Origin: Enterobacter sp. kpr-6
GTDB taxonomy: Bacteria; Pseudomonadota; Gammaproteobacteria; Enterobacterales; Enterobacteriaceae
Length of the DNA: 64,000 nt
Direction: 5' to 3'
Assembly: GCF_900116015.1 (NCBI RefSeq)
Contig: NZ_FOYH01000002.1
Location: 670,365 to 734,364 of the forward strand
Positions 43,207 through 54,343 of this stretch are shown in pieces. The stretch's first letter is position 1. Each line of letters starts with the position of its first letter. The notes beneath the pieces are model-generated. The model had not been told where the DNA came from and searched no databases. It worked only from the letters and a program-made list of their open reading frames with translations. Both the position numbers and the translations under genes were made by a program.

Positions 43207-43380
43207 ACCACCCACCGCCTGCCCGCCCTTCTCCCTCTCCCTCAGGAAGAGGGTCGGGGTGAGGGTGAGACTTTCCCCCTCTCCCTCAGGGAGAGGGCCG
43301 GGGTGAGGGTGATACTTTCCCCCTCTCCCTCAGGGAGAGGGCCGGGGTGAGGGTGATACCTTCCCCTCTCCCGGAGGGGG
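43168..43380. repeat. REP-like array F, overlapping the end of pdeB
   Basis: About five CCCTCTCCC-type palindrome units include two nearly identical tandem copies (GCCGGGGTGAGGGTGATAC-type ends near 43302 and 43342). The array lies between the convergent pdeB and lacZ stops and supplies the pdeB C-terminus. Confidence 0.85.
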
Positions 43381-43389
43381 AAACGCGGC

Positions 43390-46524
<3,135 letters not shown>

Positions 46525-46547
46525 TTACAGAGAAGAGGTAAAGAGGG

Positions 46548-46568
46548 GGATCCACCAGAAGTGGATCC
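46548..46568 (-). terminator. Hairpin after lacI
   Basis: An 8-bp perfect stem, GGATCCAC / GTGGATCC, with a 5-nt loop lies 13 bp after the lacI stop. On the minus strand CCCTCTTTACC follows, so it is a plausible but weak terminator between lacI and lacZ. Confidence 0.5.
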
Positions 46569-46581
46569 GATCACAAAAGCG

Positions 46582-47646
46582 TTACCGTGTTTCCTGCCGG
46601 GCCACCAGTTGGGCTAACTCCACCAGCCGCTGCGCCAGGTTTTCGCCGTCGTCGTTTGCCGGTGAGGTGGAGCCGCGAACCACCAGCGTGACCGGCAGTT
46701 GCATCTGCACGGGGTGCGCTGTTTCCTCAGGGTTCAGCAGCCAGTCCACGCTGCGCTGCCCGGCGTCTTTAAAGGCCTGACGAACCGTAGTCAGTGGCGG
46801 CGTATACCAGGCGCTGTCGGCGGTATCGTCATAACCGACCACCGACACCTGGCCGGGCGCGCGAATGCCCTTCTCCGCACAGGCTCGGATAGCCCCCAGC
46901 GCCATCTGATCGTTAGCCACCAGAATGGCGGAAGGCGTACTGGTCGCCAGTAGCAGATGCGTTTTTTCATAGCCGGACGCCGCGCTCCAGTCGCCAAAAG
47001 CGCTGGCACAGGGCGTTACGCCTGCCTGCGAAAGCGCTGCCTGCCAGCCGGAAAAACGCGCCCGCGCTGATACCGAACCGGGCGGCCCGCCGAGCAGCGC
47101 AATCGCGCTGTGCCCCTGCCCCAGCAGATGCGCCACGCCGAGACGCGCCCCTTCATCTGCGTCGAACACCAGGCTGTTCACCGCCGCCGTCGGGCTGACG
47201 TCCAGAAACAGCACCGGCGTAGTTCCGGCCTGAGCCGCCAGCGCCTGCGCGTCGTCATCTTCAAGGGGAACGTTAATCAGCACCCCTTCCACGCGCTGGG
47301 ACAACAGCTCCTGAAGCGCCGCCGTGCAGGTGGCGAGATCGTGCTGTTCCACCATCGAAATCAGCGTCGTTCCCCCCGCCTGTCCGGTGCGGGTTTTCAC
47401 GGCGGAGGCGATCTGCGACGGCGCATGCAGCGCCAGATCGGTGGTCATCAGCCCCAGCGTGCGGGTGCGTTTTCCGGCAAGTTGCTGCGCGCCGCGATTA
47501 GGAATGTAGTGCAGCTGCGCCATCGCCAGTTGCACCTTTTCACGGGTGCGGGCGGAGACATGCTCCGCCTGATTGATCACCCGCGATACGGTCTGGTAGG
47601 AGACACCCGCATGGCGGGCCACATCATAAAGGGTTATGGGTTTCAT
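46582..47646 (-). CDS. lacI: LacI, lactose operon repressor
   Basis: The 354-residue LacI-family repressor has the HTH TLYDVARHAGVSYQTVSRVI, the hinge helix NRGAQQLAGKRT, and a periplasmic-binding-like core ending in a leucine-rich tetramerisation helix (LAQRLVELAQLVARQ). It regulates the adjacent lacZ through the operator at 46489. ATG 47646 (MKPITLYDVA) is the conserved start. Confidence 0.95.
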   Translation of the reverse strand: MKPITLYDVARHAGVSYQTVSRVINQAEHVSARTREKVQLAMAQLHYIPNRGAQQLAGKRTRTLGLMTTDLALHAPSQIASAVKTRTGQAGGTTLISMVEQHDLATCTAALQELLSQRVEGVLINVPLEDDDAQALAAQAGTTPVLFLDVSPTAAVNSLVFDADEGARLGVAHLLGQGHSAIALLGGPPGSVSARARFSGWQAALSQAGVTPCASAFGDWSAASGYEKTHLLLATSTPSAILVANDQMALGAIRACAEKGIRAPGQVSVVGYDDTADSAWYTPPLTTVRQAFKDAGQRSVDWLLNPEETAHPVQMQLPVTLVVRGSTSPANDDGENLAQRLVELAQLVARQETR

Positions 47647-47721
47647 AGAGATCACAGCAGCCAACGGAATGGCGTCAGTGTAACGCAATGCGCGCCGGAC
47701 TGCTGTGAGCGCTTCGCCGAA

Positions 47722-48321
47722 TCAGGCGAGCGCGCTTACCGCCGCCGCTTTACGCGGGCGAAACCATGGCAGGCAGAGCTGGATCAGCGGGCCGATAGTC
47801 AGGGCATAAAGTACGGTGCCGACGCCAAAGGTGCCGCCCATCGCCCAGCCGAGCAGTAAAACAGTAACTTCGATGGCGGTACGCACGGTACGCACCGACC
47901 AGCCGGTGCGGGCGTTGATCCCGGTCATCAGACCGTCGCGCGGCCCCGCGCCAAAGCCCGCGCCGATGTACATCCCGGTCGCCAGCGCATTGACGATAAT
48001 CGCCGCGCCCAGCAACACGCTACGCGCCGTCAGTGATTCCAGCGGCGGCAACACTGCAAGCGCCGCATCTGCCGCAAGGCCAATCACGATCACATTACTG
48101 ATCGTCCCAAGCCCAGGCCGCTGGCGAAGGGGGATCCAGAGCAGCAGCACCAGCGCGCCGGTGATAATCATCACCAGGCCAATATTCAGCGACAGCAGTT
48201 TTCCCACCCCGAGGTGAAAGACGTTCCAGGGATCGGCCCCAAGATCGGCCCGCACAAACATCGCCGTCGACACGCCATAACAGGTCAGGCCGAGATAGAG
48301 CTGAATCAAACGTCGTACCAT
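47722..48321 (-). CDS. YczE-family integral membrane protein
   Basis: The 199-residue protein has about five hydrophobic segments and the family motifs RADLGADPWNVFHLG and GAGFGAGPRDGLM of the YczE/YitT-like group. Function is unknown. ATG 48321 is preferred, with GAGG 5 nt upstream, over a GTG at 48327. It is divergent, with 86 bp between starts, from a MocR regulator. YczE-type proteins linked to divergent MocR regulators (YczR) have been described as a family. Confidence 0.88.
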   Translation of the reverse strand: MVRRLIQLYLGLTCYGVSTAMFVRADLGADPWNVFHLGVGKLLSLNIGLVMIITGALVLLLWIPLRQRPGLGTISNVIVIGLAADAALAVLPPLESLTARSVLLGAAIIVNALATGMYIGAGFGAGPRDGLMTGINARTGWSVRTVRTAIEVTVLLLGWAMGGTFGVGTVLYALTIGPLIQLCLPWFRPRKAAAVSALA

Positions 48322-48383
48322 ACACACCTCAGAACGAAAAATCAGACTGCCATCTTCGCGGCAATTGGCATTATGATTAATGA

Positions 48384-48401
48384 CCAGTTTTTAAAAAGTG
48401 G
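48384..48401. promoter_or_regulatory. Near-perfect palindrome upstream of the MocR gene
   Basis: CCAGTTTTTAAAAAGTGG has a single mismatched pair and ends 6 bp before ATG 48408. It could be the autoregulatory site of the MocR regulator, but an AT-rich palindrome may also be chance. A TGCCA...TGGCA dyad lies just upstream. Confidence 0.4.
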
Positions 48402-48407
48402 ACTGCT

Positions 48408-49835
48408 ATGTCATCCCGTCGTTTTGGAAGCCAGTCACTGCTGCGCCTGCTCGGTCAGTGGCAACATACCTCGTCCCGCACCCCGCTGTGGCGGCAGCTT
48501 GCCCAGGCGCTGCGCCTGTTGATCCTCGACGGCCGGCTGGCACTGGATACCCGTCTGCCCGGCGAGCGGGAAATGGCCGCCGCGCTCGGCGTCAGCCGCA
48601 CCACGGTTGCCAGCGCGCTGGCGCAGTTGCGTGACGAAGGTTATCTGCTTAGCCATCAGGGTAGCGGTTCGGTGGTCGTGTTGCCGGAAAGCAGCCGGAA
48701 AGTGCCGACGCGAATGCAGCAGCAGACAGCGGTGGATCTCTCCACCGCCGCCCTTGCCGCCGGGCCGGAAATCCATCAGGCCTATCAACATGCGCTGAAC
48801 CTGATGCCGACGCATTTTGCCAACACCGGCTACGACCAGCAGGGTTTGCTGGCGTTGCGTGAAACCATCGCCCGGCGCTACAGCGCGCGCGGCCTGGACA
48901 CCCGGCCCGATGAAGTGATGATTGTCAACGGCGCGGTGAGCGGCTTTGCGCTGATTTTGCGTTTACTCACCGGGCCGGGCGATCGCGTGGTGGTCGATCA
49001 TCCCACCTACCCGCTGGCGATTGCCGCCATTGAGGGCGCATCCTGTCGACCGGTCGGCGTGACGCTGCCTGCAAGCGGCTGGGATCTGGACGGCCTCGCC
49101 GCGACCATTGCCCAGACGGCCCCGCGCCTGGCCTACCTGATGCCCGATTTTCACAATCCCACCGGGCGCTGTATGGATGCGGCCACGCGGGAGAAAGTGG
49201 CGGATCTGGCGGCACAGACGCGCACCACGCTGGTGGTGGACGAAACGATGGTGGATTTATGGTACGACGCGCCGCCGCCCGCGCCACTCGCCGCCTTTAA
49301 CCCGCAGGCTCCGGTGATTACGCTTGGGTCGGCAGGTAAGAGTTTCTGGGGCGGGCTGCGTCTGGGCTGGATCCGCGCCTCGTCGCGCACCATTGCCACA
49401 CTTGTGCAGATGCGCGACACGCTGGATTTAGGCTCGCCGCTGCTGGAGCAACTGGCGACGGGCTGGCTGATGGACAACGGCGAACAATTTTTACCGGCCC
49501 GGCGACAAATGCTGGCGGCGCGGCGTGATTTTTGCGCGGCGCTGATGCGCGAGCACTTCCCGCAGTGGCAGTTTGTTTCCCCGCAGGGCGGGCTCTCTTT
49601 CTGGATCGAATTACCGGAAGCGCTGGCGACGCTGTTTGCCACGCGTGCGGAAAGTGCGGGCATTAATCTGGGTACCGGGACACGGTTTGGTTTGCAGGGG
49701 GCGTTTGATCGCTATATGCGGATGCCGTTTACGCTGTCGGATGAAGCCATGCGCGCGGCATTTACCACGCTACAACCCGTCTGGGCGTCACTTATCCACC
49801 AGCCGGTTTCACTGAGGCAGAAAAAATATATTTAA
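48408..49835 (+). CDS. MocR-family regulator (GntR HTH fused to aminotransferase fold), YczR type
   Basis: The 475-residue protein has a GntR winged helix (about 25-90, LPGEREMAAALGVSRTTVAS) joined to a fold-type I PLP aminotransferase-like domain (about 110-465). The PLP lysine lies in LGSAGKSFWGGLRLGW and the YLMPDFHNPTG motif is present. Such proteins use PLP as a sensor rather than as an enzyme cofactor. It probably regulates the divergent YczE membrane protein gene. Confidence 0.92.
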   Translation: MSSRRFGSQSLLRLLGQWQHTSSRTPLWRQLAQALRLLILDGRLALDTRLPGEREMAAALGVSRTTVASALAQLRDEGYLLSHQGSGSVVVLPESSRKVPTRMQQQTAVDLSTAALAAGPEIHQAYQHALNLMPTHFANTGYDQQGLLALRETIARRYSARGLDTRPDEVMIVNGAVSGFALILRLLTGPGDRVVVDHPTYPLAIAAIEGASCRPVGVTLPASGWDLDGLAATIAQTAPRLAYLMPDFHNPTGRCMDAATREKVADLAAQTRTTLVVDETMVDLWYDAPPPAPLAAFNPQAPVITLGSAGKSFWGGLRLGWIRASSRTIATLVQMRDTLDLGSPLLEQLATGWLMDNGEQFLPARRQMLAARRDFCAALMREHFPQWQFVSPQGGLSFWIELPEALATLFATRAESAGINLGTGTRFGLQGAFDRYMRMPFTLSDEAMRAAFTTLQPVWASLIHQPVSLRQKKYI

Positions 49836-49873
49836 TGAAATCGCGACGAGCCGGGTGGCCCGTCGTCAGCGTT

Positions 49874-50242
49874 TTATTGTGGGTCAATGAGGTCGACTAC
49901 CAGCCCCATAATTTCATCCATAACGGCTGCATCCACTTTGGCGGCGTAGGTTGCTCCGCGTGCGGATAAGTCCATGGAGCGCAACTGATAGCACATCACA
50001 ACCCCCGTCACCTTGCCGGTATCGGTGCTGCTGCCATCAAGATAAACCGCCACATTTTCATTCCGTGATTTCATGCCCGCGCTGGTAATTGGCAAACAAA
50101 CCGCAGTACCCAGTGCTTTGACCAGTTCTGAGTGAGAGATAACTAGGTAGTAATGCGCCCCTTTAAACTCTCTGCCGGAAACTGGATCGCCGTTGACGTG
50201 CCATATCTCGCCCTTTCCTGGCGTTCTTCTCCGTGGTGGCAT
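49874..50242 (-). CDS. MazF/PemK-family mRNA interferase toxin
   Basis: The 122-residue protein has the MazF/PemK opening PGKGEIWHVNGDPVSGREFKG and the conserved PITSAG, GVVMCYQLRSMDLSARG and C-terminal VVDLIDP motifs. It is predicted to cleave mRNA at specific short sequences. Its ATG overlaps the antitoxin stop by 1 nt (TGATG), so the two are translated together. ChpB or PemK would be the nearest named relatives, but I cannot assign a symbol. Confidence 0.9.
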   Translation of the reverse strand: MPPRRRTPGKGEIWHVNGDPVSGREFKGAHYYLVISHSELVKALGTAVCLPITSAGMKSRNENVAVYLDGSSTDTGKVTGVVMCYQLRSMDLSARGATYAAKVDAAVMDEIMGLVVDLIDPQ

Positions 50243-50514
50243 CAGATAACCTCATCCCCTTTGGGGCCAGAGGCCAGATCGTCGGCAACAGACTCGTTCA
50301 GCCGCTTAATGTCATCGCGGTCAACGTTGGCAAGCAGTTGCGCCACGGTCTTGCGCCCGCGCGGGGTGCGTCTTTCGGCTTTCACCTGCGCGGTATCGCC
50401 GGACTTTTCAAAACTCAGCACGGTACCGATGCTCCAGCCCATAACCGCGGCGAAATCGCTCGGTACGGTAACCACCATCGCGCCACCTTGCTGTCTCAAA
50501 CGTGCATTAGCCAT
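50242..50514 (-). CDS. Antitoxin of the MazF/PemK pair, AbrB-like N-terminus
   Basis: The 90-residue protein has an N-terminal swapped-hairpin (AbrB/MazE-like) DNA-binding segment, RLRQQGGAMVVTVPSDFAAVM, and a polar C-terminal tail that would wrap the toxin. GGAGG lies about 5 nt before ATG 50514; a long upstream extension to 50664 has no ribosome site. A TATAAT box and a dyad lie just upstream, fitting autorepression. Confidence 0.88.
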   Translation of the reverse strand: MANARLRQQGGAMVVTVPSDFAAVMGWSIGTVLSFEKSGDTAQVKAERRTPRGRKTVAQLLANVDRDDIKRLNESVADDLASGPKGDEVI

Positions 50515-50545
50515 AAATCCTCCCAATGGTTCTGTTCCATGGGTG

Positions 50546-50581
50546 ATTATAGCAACACAGTCACACAAAGTAACACTGTTG
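50546..50581 (-). promoter_or_regulatory. Promoter and dyad of the toxin-antitoxin operon
   Basis: A perfect minus-strand -10 box, TATAAT (50551-50546), is overlapped upstream by an imperfect dyad, CAACACAGT (50553-50561) and ACTGTTG (50575-50581). The dyad lies where a -35 element would be, as expected for an autoregulated TA operon. The -35 itself is poor. Confidence 0.6.
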
Positions 50582-50714
50582 TTGGTCAGCGTTATAATGG
50601 ATGGGCCAGGTAATAAAGCCAACGCACAGGCAACTTGAATTATGACGGGAATATTTCGGATCACATTCTCACGTCATAATGTTATTTCGATGAACGCCCG
50701 GTTACCGAAAATGA

Positions 50715-50930
50715 CTACTGCCGTGGGATAGGAAATCCCTTAAGAGAAATGACAAAGTTGTCTCCCTCTTTTTTGATTTTTGCACCGGCATCGCACCAGT
50801 CTGACGCAATGCGAAAAAACTCATCGGTGCCGAGATTCCAGTCCAGACGTACACTTTTCACATAGCCTGAGCGTAATAATTCGCAGGCTTCGCCGTAACT
50901 ACCGGCGGTGGATTGTGTTTGTGATTTCAT
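50715..50930 (-). CDS. Small protein of unknown function, 71 residues
   Basis: I do not recognise this protein. It has no signal peptide or TM segment. Visible features are SVRLDWNLGTDEFFRIASDW and a compact C-terminal strand pattern DNFVISLKGFPIP. Its ATG overlaps the stop of the upstream ribbon-helix-helix-like gene by 4 bp (ATGA, 50927-50930), so it is certainly co-translated. By order and size it could be the toxin or effector of a two-gene module, but there is no direct evidence. Confidence 0.75.
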   Translation of the reverse strand: MKSQTQSTAGSYGEACELLRSGYVKSVRLDWNLGTDEFFRIASDWCDAGAKIKKEGDNFVISLKGFPIPRQ

Positions 50931-51178
50931 TTTTTCTTCTTCAGAAGTTTGCGTAGCGCTTTGATTTCTTTAGCGGTTAGAGGCGATGCGTTTTCTTCTT
51001 CGGTGTGCTGGCTGTCAATATCATCTTCAGACAGTTCGGCTTCGGAGGTGCTTTCCAGCGCCAGTAACAGCAGTTTCTCTGTCGCCGTGCTCAGGTTTTC
51101 ATTATTCACTTCTGCATAATGACGGAGTTTTTCTTTCACTGCTTCGTCAATTTTAACATTTAATACTGCGCTAACCAT
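50927..51178 (-). CDS. Ribbon-helix-helix-like small protein, 83 residues
   Basis: The first 45 residues look like an RHH/Arc-type DNA-binding domain: the strand VSAVLNVKIDEAVKEKLRHY is followed by NNENLSTATEKLLLLALES. The middle is very acidic and the tail basic (EIKALRKLLKKKK), which is typical of small antitoxin-like regulators. AAGGGA precedes ATG 51178; the 14-residue in-frame extension is not needed. First gene of a two-gene operon. Confidence 0.75.
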   Translation of the reverse strand: MVSAVLNVKIDEAVKEKLRHYAEVNNENLSTATEKLLLLALESTSEAELSEDDIDSQHTEEENASPLTAKEIKALRKLLKKKK

Positions 51179-51410
51179 GATTATCCCTTCTTGTGTGAAT
51201 AAGATAAATAAGTAATACACGAAGTTATCATCTTGATCCAGAGATATATTTTAAACTTATGACAGGCTAAAAAAATCCCATTAGAAGAGTGCCATTGAAT
51301 TATGACAGAATAATGACACTATTATTTCTTTTATATGACAAGGCGGGATTTAACGCTTTTTTATTAGGGATAAAAATAAAATAAGGGAATTGCGTTATTT
51401 CTTAACAGAT

Positions 51411-51440
51411 AAAAAGACCGGCGCGATTACCGGTCTTTTT
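51411..51440. terminator. Terminator of the alpha/beta hydrolase operon
   Basis: A perfect 11-bp stem, AAAAAGACCGG / CCGGTCTTTTT, with an 8-nt loop and U tracts in both directions lies 6 bp past the hydrolase stop. The 51179-51410 stretch to its left is AT-rich and holds no recognisable gene. Confidence 0.88.
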
Positions 51441-51446
51441 CAGGGA

Positions 51447-52268
51447 TTAGCGTGCGTTTAAAAATGCCAGCAGGTCGGCGTTCAGCGCATCGCCGTGAGT
51501 GACGGCAAAACCGTGCGGTGCGTTGTCGTACACTTTCAGTTCAGCGCCTGCGATCATCTCTGCCGCCAGCTTGCCCGTGGATTCAAACGGCACCACCTGA
51601 TCGTGGCTGCCGTGGATCACCAGCGTCGGCACGTCGATTTTCGCCATGTCCGGGCGGAAGTCGGTTTCAGAGAAGGCGGTCACGCAGTCCAGCGTCCCTT
51701 TCAGGGACGCCAGAAGTGCGATATTCAGCGTCTGGGTCAGCACGCCGTCAGAGACGGTCTGGCCTGCGTTGGTGCCGTAGAAAGGCGTGGCAAAATCGCT
51801 GATGAACTGCGCGCGATCCTTACGCAGACCCTGACGAATGCCTTCGAATACCGACATATCCACGCCCGCCGGGTAATCGGCAGTTTTGCCGAAAATCGGG
51901 GTCACCGCGCCGAGCAGCACCAGGCCGTCCACGCGCGCCGTGCCGTAGTTGTTGATGTAGCGCGTCACATCGCCGCCGCCCATCGAGAAGCCCACCAGCG
52001 TCACCTGCTGAAGATCCAGATGGGTCAGCAGATCGTTGATGTCAGAAGCAAACGTATCGTAGTTATAACCGTCCCACGGCTGATCGGAGCGACCAAAACC
52101 ACGGCGGTCAAACGCAATCACGCGATAGCCTTTTTCAGCGAGGAAATTAAGCTGGCTGTCCCACATATCAGCGTCCAGCGGCCAGCCGTGGCTGAACAGG
52201 ACCGGCTTACCGGTTCCCCAGTCTTTGTAATAAATCTGCGTACCATCCTGCGTCTTAAATGTGCTCAT
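51447..52268 (-). CDS. Alpha/beta hydrolase, non-haem chloroperoxidase/esterase type
   Basis: The 273-residue alpha/beta hydrolase has an oxyanion motif SHGWPLDADMW, nucleophile Ser95 in VGFSMGGG, an acid in HGSHDQVVP, and His in APHGFAVTHGD, matching cofactor-free haloperoxidase-type esterases. The natural substrate is unknown. It lies 33 bp after the MFS gene and ends the leftward operon, which begins with the amidohydrolase. Confidence 0.9.
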   Translation of the reverse strand: MSTFKTQDGTQIYYKDWGTGKPVLFSHGWPLDADMWDSQLNFLAEKGYRVIAFDRRGFGRSDQPWDGYNYDTFASDINDLLTHLDLQQVTLVGFSMGGGDVTRYINNYGTARVDGLVLLGAVTPIFGKTADYPAGVDMSVFEGIRQGLRKDRAQFISDFATPFYGTNAGQTVSDGVLTQTLNIALLASLKGTLDCVTAFSETDFRPDMAKIDVPTLVIHGSHDQVVPFESTGKLAAEMIAGAELKVYDNAPHGFAVTHGDALNADLLAFLNAR

Positions 52269-52301
52269 GCTTTACCTCTGTCAATGATGTGAACGGTTGT
52301 A

Positions 52302-53921
52302 TTAAGGGGCGATCAGATAACGCGCTTCCGGGAGGGCCTCTCCCCGATGGAAACCCAGCACCCGGCTCTGAATTTTTTGGTCATTCATGGTGTAGCGCTC
52401 GCGCTGGCGTAAATGCTCAAGCCACGAACCCACCACGAAGGTTTCAACGAAAATGCCGGGCGTGAGAATGTCTTCATAAATCGCCCAGTTCATTGCCCCG
52501 CCGCGACGCCGGACGCGGCGCATATCCTGCATACAGACCACAAAATCGTGGGCGTCTTCAGGATCGATCAGGTAGTGGTAGCTCACCATCAGCGGGCCGC
52601 GATCGTGATGAAGTTGCAGCTCCGGTACCGTTTCGTTAATGGTGCTCAGATCGAGATTGAGATCCGGGTCCTTGTCGAGACGCCAGCGCAATACCGTGGC
52701 ACTCGCCAGCACCATGCCGACGGTGGCGACCGTCAGGGAGAACGGAATGCTGAACTGCGAGGCAAGCTGGCCCCAGAGAGCGCTGCCTGCGGTCATCGAG
52801 CCGAAGAAAACGGTGAGATAAACTGCCAGCGCACGCGCCTTAACCCATTTGGCCGCGCTGCGCTGTGCGCCGAGATTGAGCGTTGACAGCACCGCGATCC
52901 ACGCAAAACCGGTAAAGAACTCAAACGCATTGAGCAGCCAGAAGTGACGCACAAAGGCCAGCGCCAGCATGGTGATGGCGAACATCCCGCTTGCCAGCAC
53001 CATCAGGCGATCCGGGTTGAAATGCCTGCGCAACCGGGGCAGCAGCAGCGCGCCACAAATCGCTCCGACGCCGATGCAGCCGAGCATAATGCCGTAGCCG
53101 CCAGGTCCGAGATTGAGTTCACGCCGCGCCACCAGCGGCAGTAATGCCCACCCGGCGCTGCCGAACACGAAGAACGCCACGGTGCGCACCAGCACATTAC
53201 GCAGCACCGGTGCGGCGTGTACATAGCGCACGCCCGCGCGCACCGCCGGGAAGAAGTGTTCCGGCGGCAGGCGCTGCACGTTGGGCTGCGCTTTCCAGAC
53301 GTACAGCACCCAGAACACGCCGAGCACCGACAGGGAGTTGAGGGCAAAAACCATCCAGGGTCCGGCAAACGACAGCACCAGCCCGCCCAAAGCCGGGCCG
53401 ATGGCGCGGCTGATATTGATCCCCAGTGAATTAAGCGCAATCGCCGGACCCAGTTCTTCTTTACTGACCAGATCCGGCACGATGGCCTGGAACGGCGGCG
53501 AACTCATCGCCGCGCCGGTGCTGAGTAAAAACGCGGCGATCAGCAGCACCGTTGGCGTGACCAGATCCGCCCATGACATAAACGTCAGCCCGGCGGCGGC
53601 GATAAACACCCAGATCTGCGAGAACAGCAGATATTTGCGGCGATCGACGATATCCGCCATCACCCCCGACGGCAGGGCGAACAGGAACATCGGCAGGCTA
53701 CTGGCAGCCTGCACCAGCGCCACGGAGAGCGGATCGGCACTCAGCGTCAGCATCGTCCAGTTCACCCCCACGTCATTCATCCAGGAGCCGACGTTGGAGA
53801 CGACCGTGGCGATCCACAGCATGCAGAAGACACGCTGACGCAGCGGCTGCCACGGCGATACCGCCGCCACCGGCGGCAGATCGGCGGCGGGGATCGCATG
53901 AATATCGTTAACCTGCGCCAC
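52302..53921 (-). CDS. MFS exporter (MFS_3/enterobactin-exporter-like) with C-terminal soluble domain
   Basis: The 539-residue protein has about 11-12 TM segments up to residue 415, with the MFS loop LPSGVMADIVDRRKYL, then a soluble tail of about 105 residues (YHYLIDPEDAHDFVVCMQDMRR) that resembles an antibiotic-monooxygenase-like alpha/beta domain. The start is taken as GTG 53921, 6 nt after GGGGAGG; the frame continues to 53939. Its start lies inside the end of the DoxX reading frame, so it is translationally linked. It probably exports a product of the operon. Confidence 0.85.
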   Translation of the reverse strand: MAQVNDIHAIPAADLPPVAAVSPWQPLRQRVFCMLWIATVVSNVGSWMNDVGVNWTMLTLSADPLSVALVQAASSLPMFLFALPSGVMADIVDRRKYLLFSQIWVFIAAAGLTFMSWADLVTPTVLLIAAFLLSTGAAMSSPPFQAIVPDLVSKEELGPAIALNSLGINISRAIGPALGGLVLSFAGPWMVFALNSLSVLGVFWVLYVWKAQPNVQRLPPEHFFPAVRAGVRYVHAAPVLRNVLVRTVAFFVFGSAGWALLPLVARRELNLGPGGYGIMLGCIGVGAICGALLLPRLRRHFNPDRLMVLASGMFAITMLALAFVRHFWLLNAFEFFTGFAWIAVLSTLNLGAQRSAAKWVKARALAVYLTVFFGSMTAGSALWGQLASQFSIPFSLTVATVGMVLASATVLRWRLDKDPDLNLDLSTINETVPELQLHHDRGPLMVSYHYLIDPEDAHDFVVCMQDMRRVRRRGGAMNWAIYEDILTPGIFVETFVVGSWLEHLRQRERYTMNDQKIQSRVLGFHRGEALPEARYLIAP

Positions 53922-54339
53922 GGGACACCTCCCCTGCACCTGTCATCTTCGTGCCGACGCGCCAGCGGCCTGGCCCGGTCAGCGCCAGGGTGGTGAAAAT
54001 AATCAGCAGCAGCCAGCCAAACTGCCCTTCGGCAATCGACCAGTCGGGATGCACAAACAGCATCGCCACCAGCAGCACGCCGATAACCGGCAGGCACGCG
54101 AGACGGGTAAAGAGACCCGCGATGATAAACAACGGGCAGATCACTTCGGCAAAAATCGCGGGCAGCAGACTCATCCACGGGCCGAGGCCGAACGGATCTT
54201 AGATGCGGGTCAGTTCCTCGCTGAAGTGAAAAATTTTCGGTAAGCCATGGACGTGCAGCAACAGCAGGCTGCCCGTCAGACGCAGGAATAACAGCCCCAG
54301 ATCGATCCGGGGCGGGTTAGCGTTGAGAGAATTTTTCAT
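53908..54339 (-). pseudogene. DoxX-family membrane protein, interrupted by an in-frame stop
   Basis: The frame from ATG 54339 (MKNSLNANPPRIDLGLLFLR) reads through a DoxX-like first TM and FSEELTRI, then meets TAA at 54201-54199. The same frame continues without shift as DPFGLGPWMSLLPAIFAEVI and three more TM segments to 53908. With the stop read through it would be a normal DoxX protein of about 143 residues. A restart at ATG 54174 has no ribosome site. It lies between the amidohydrolase (5 bp away) and the MFS gene. A base error or recent inactivation are both possible. Confidence 0.8.
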
Positions 54340-54343
54340 AGGA

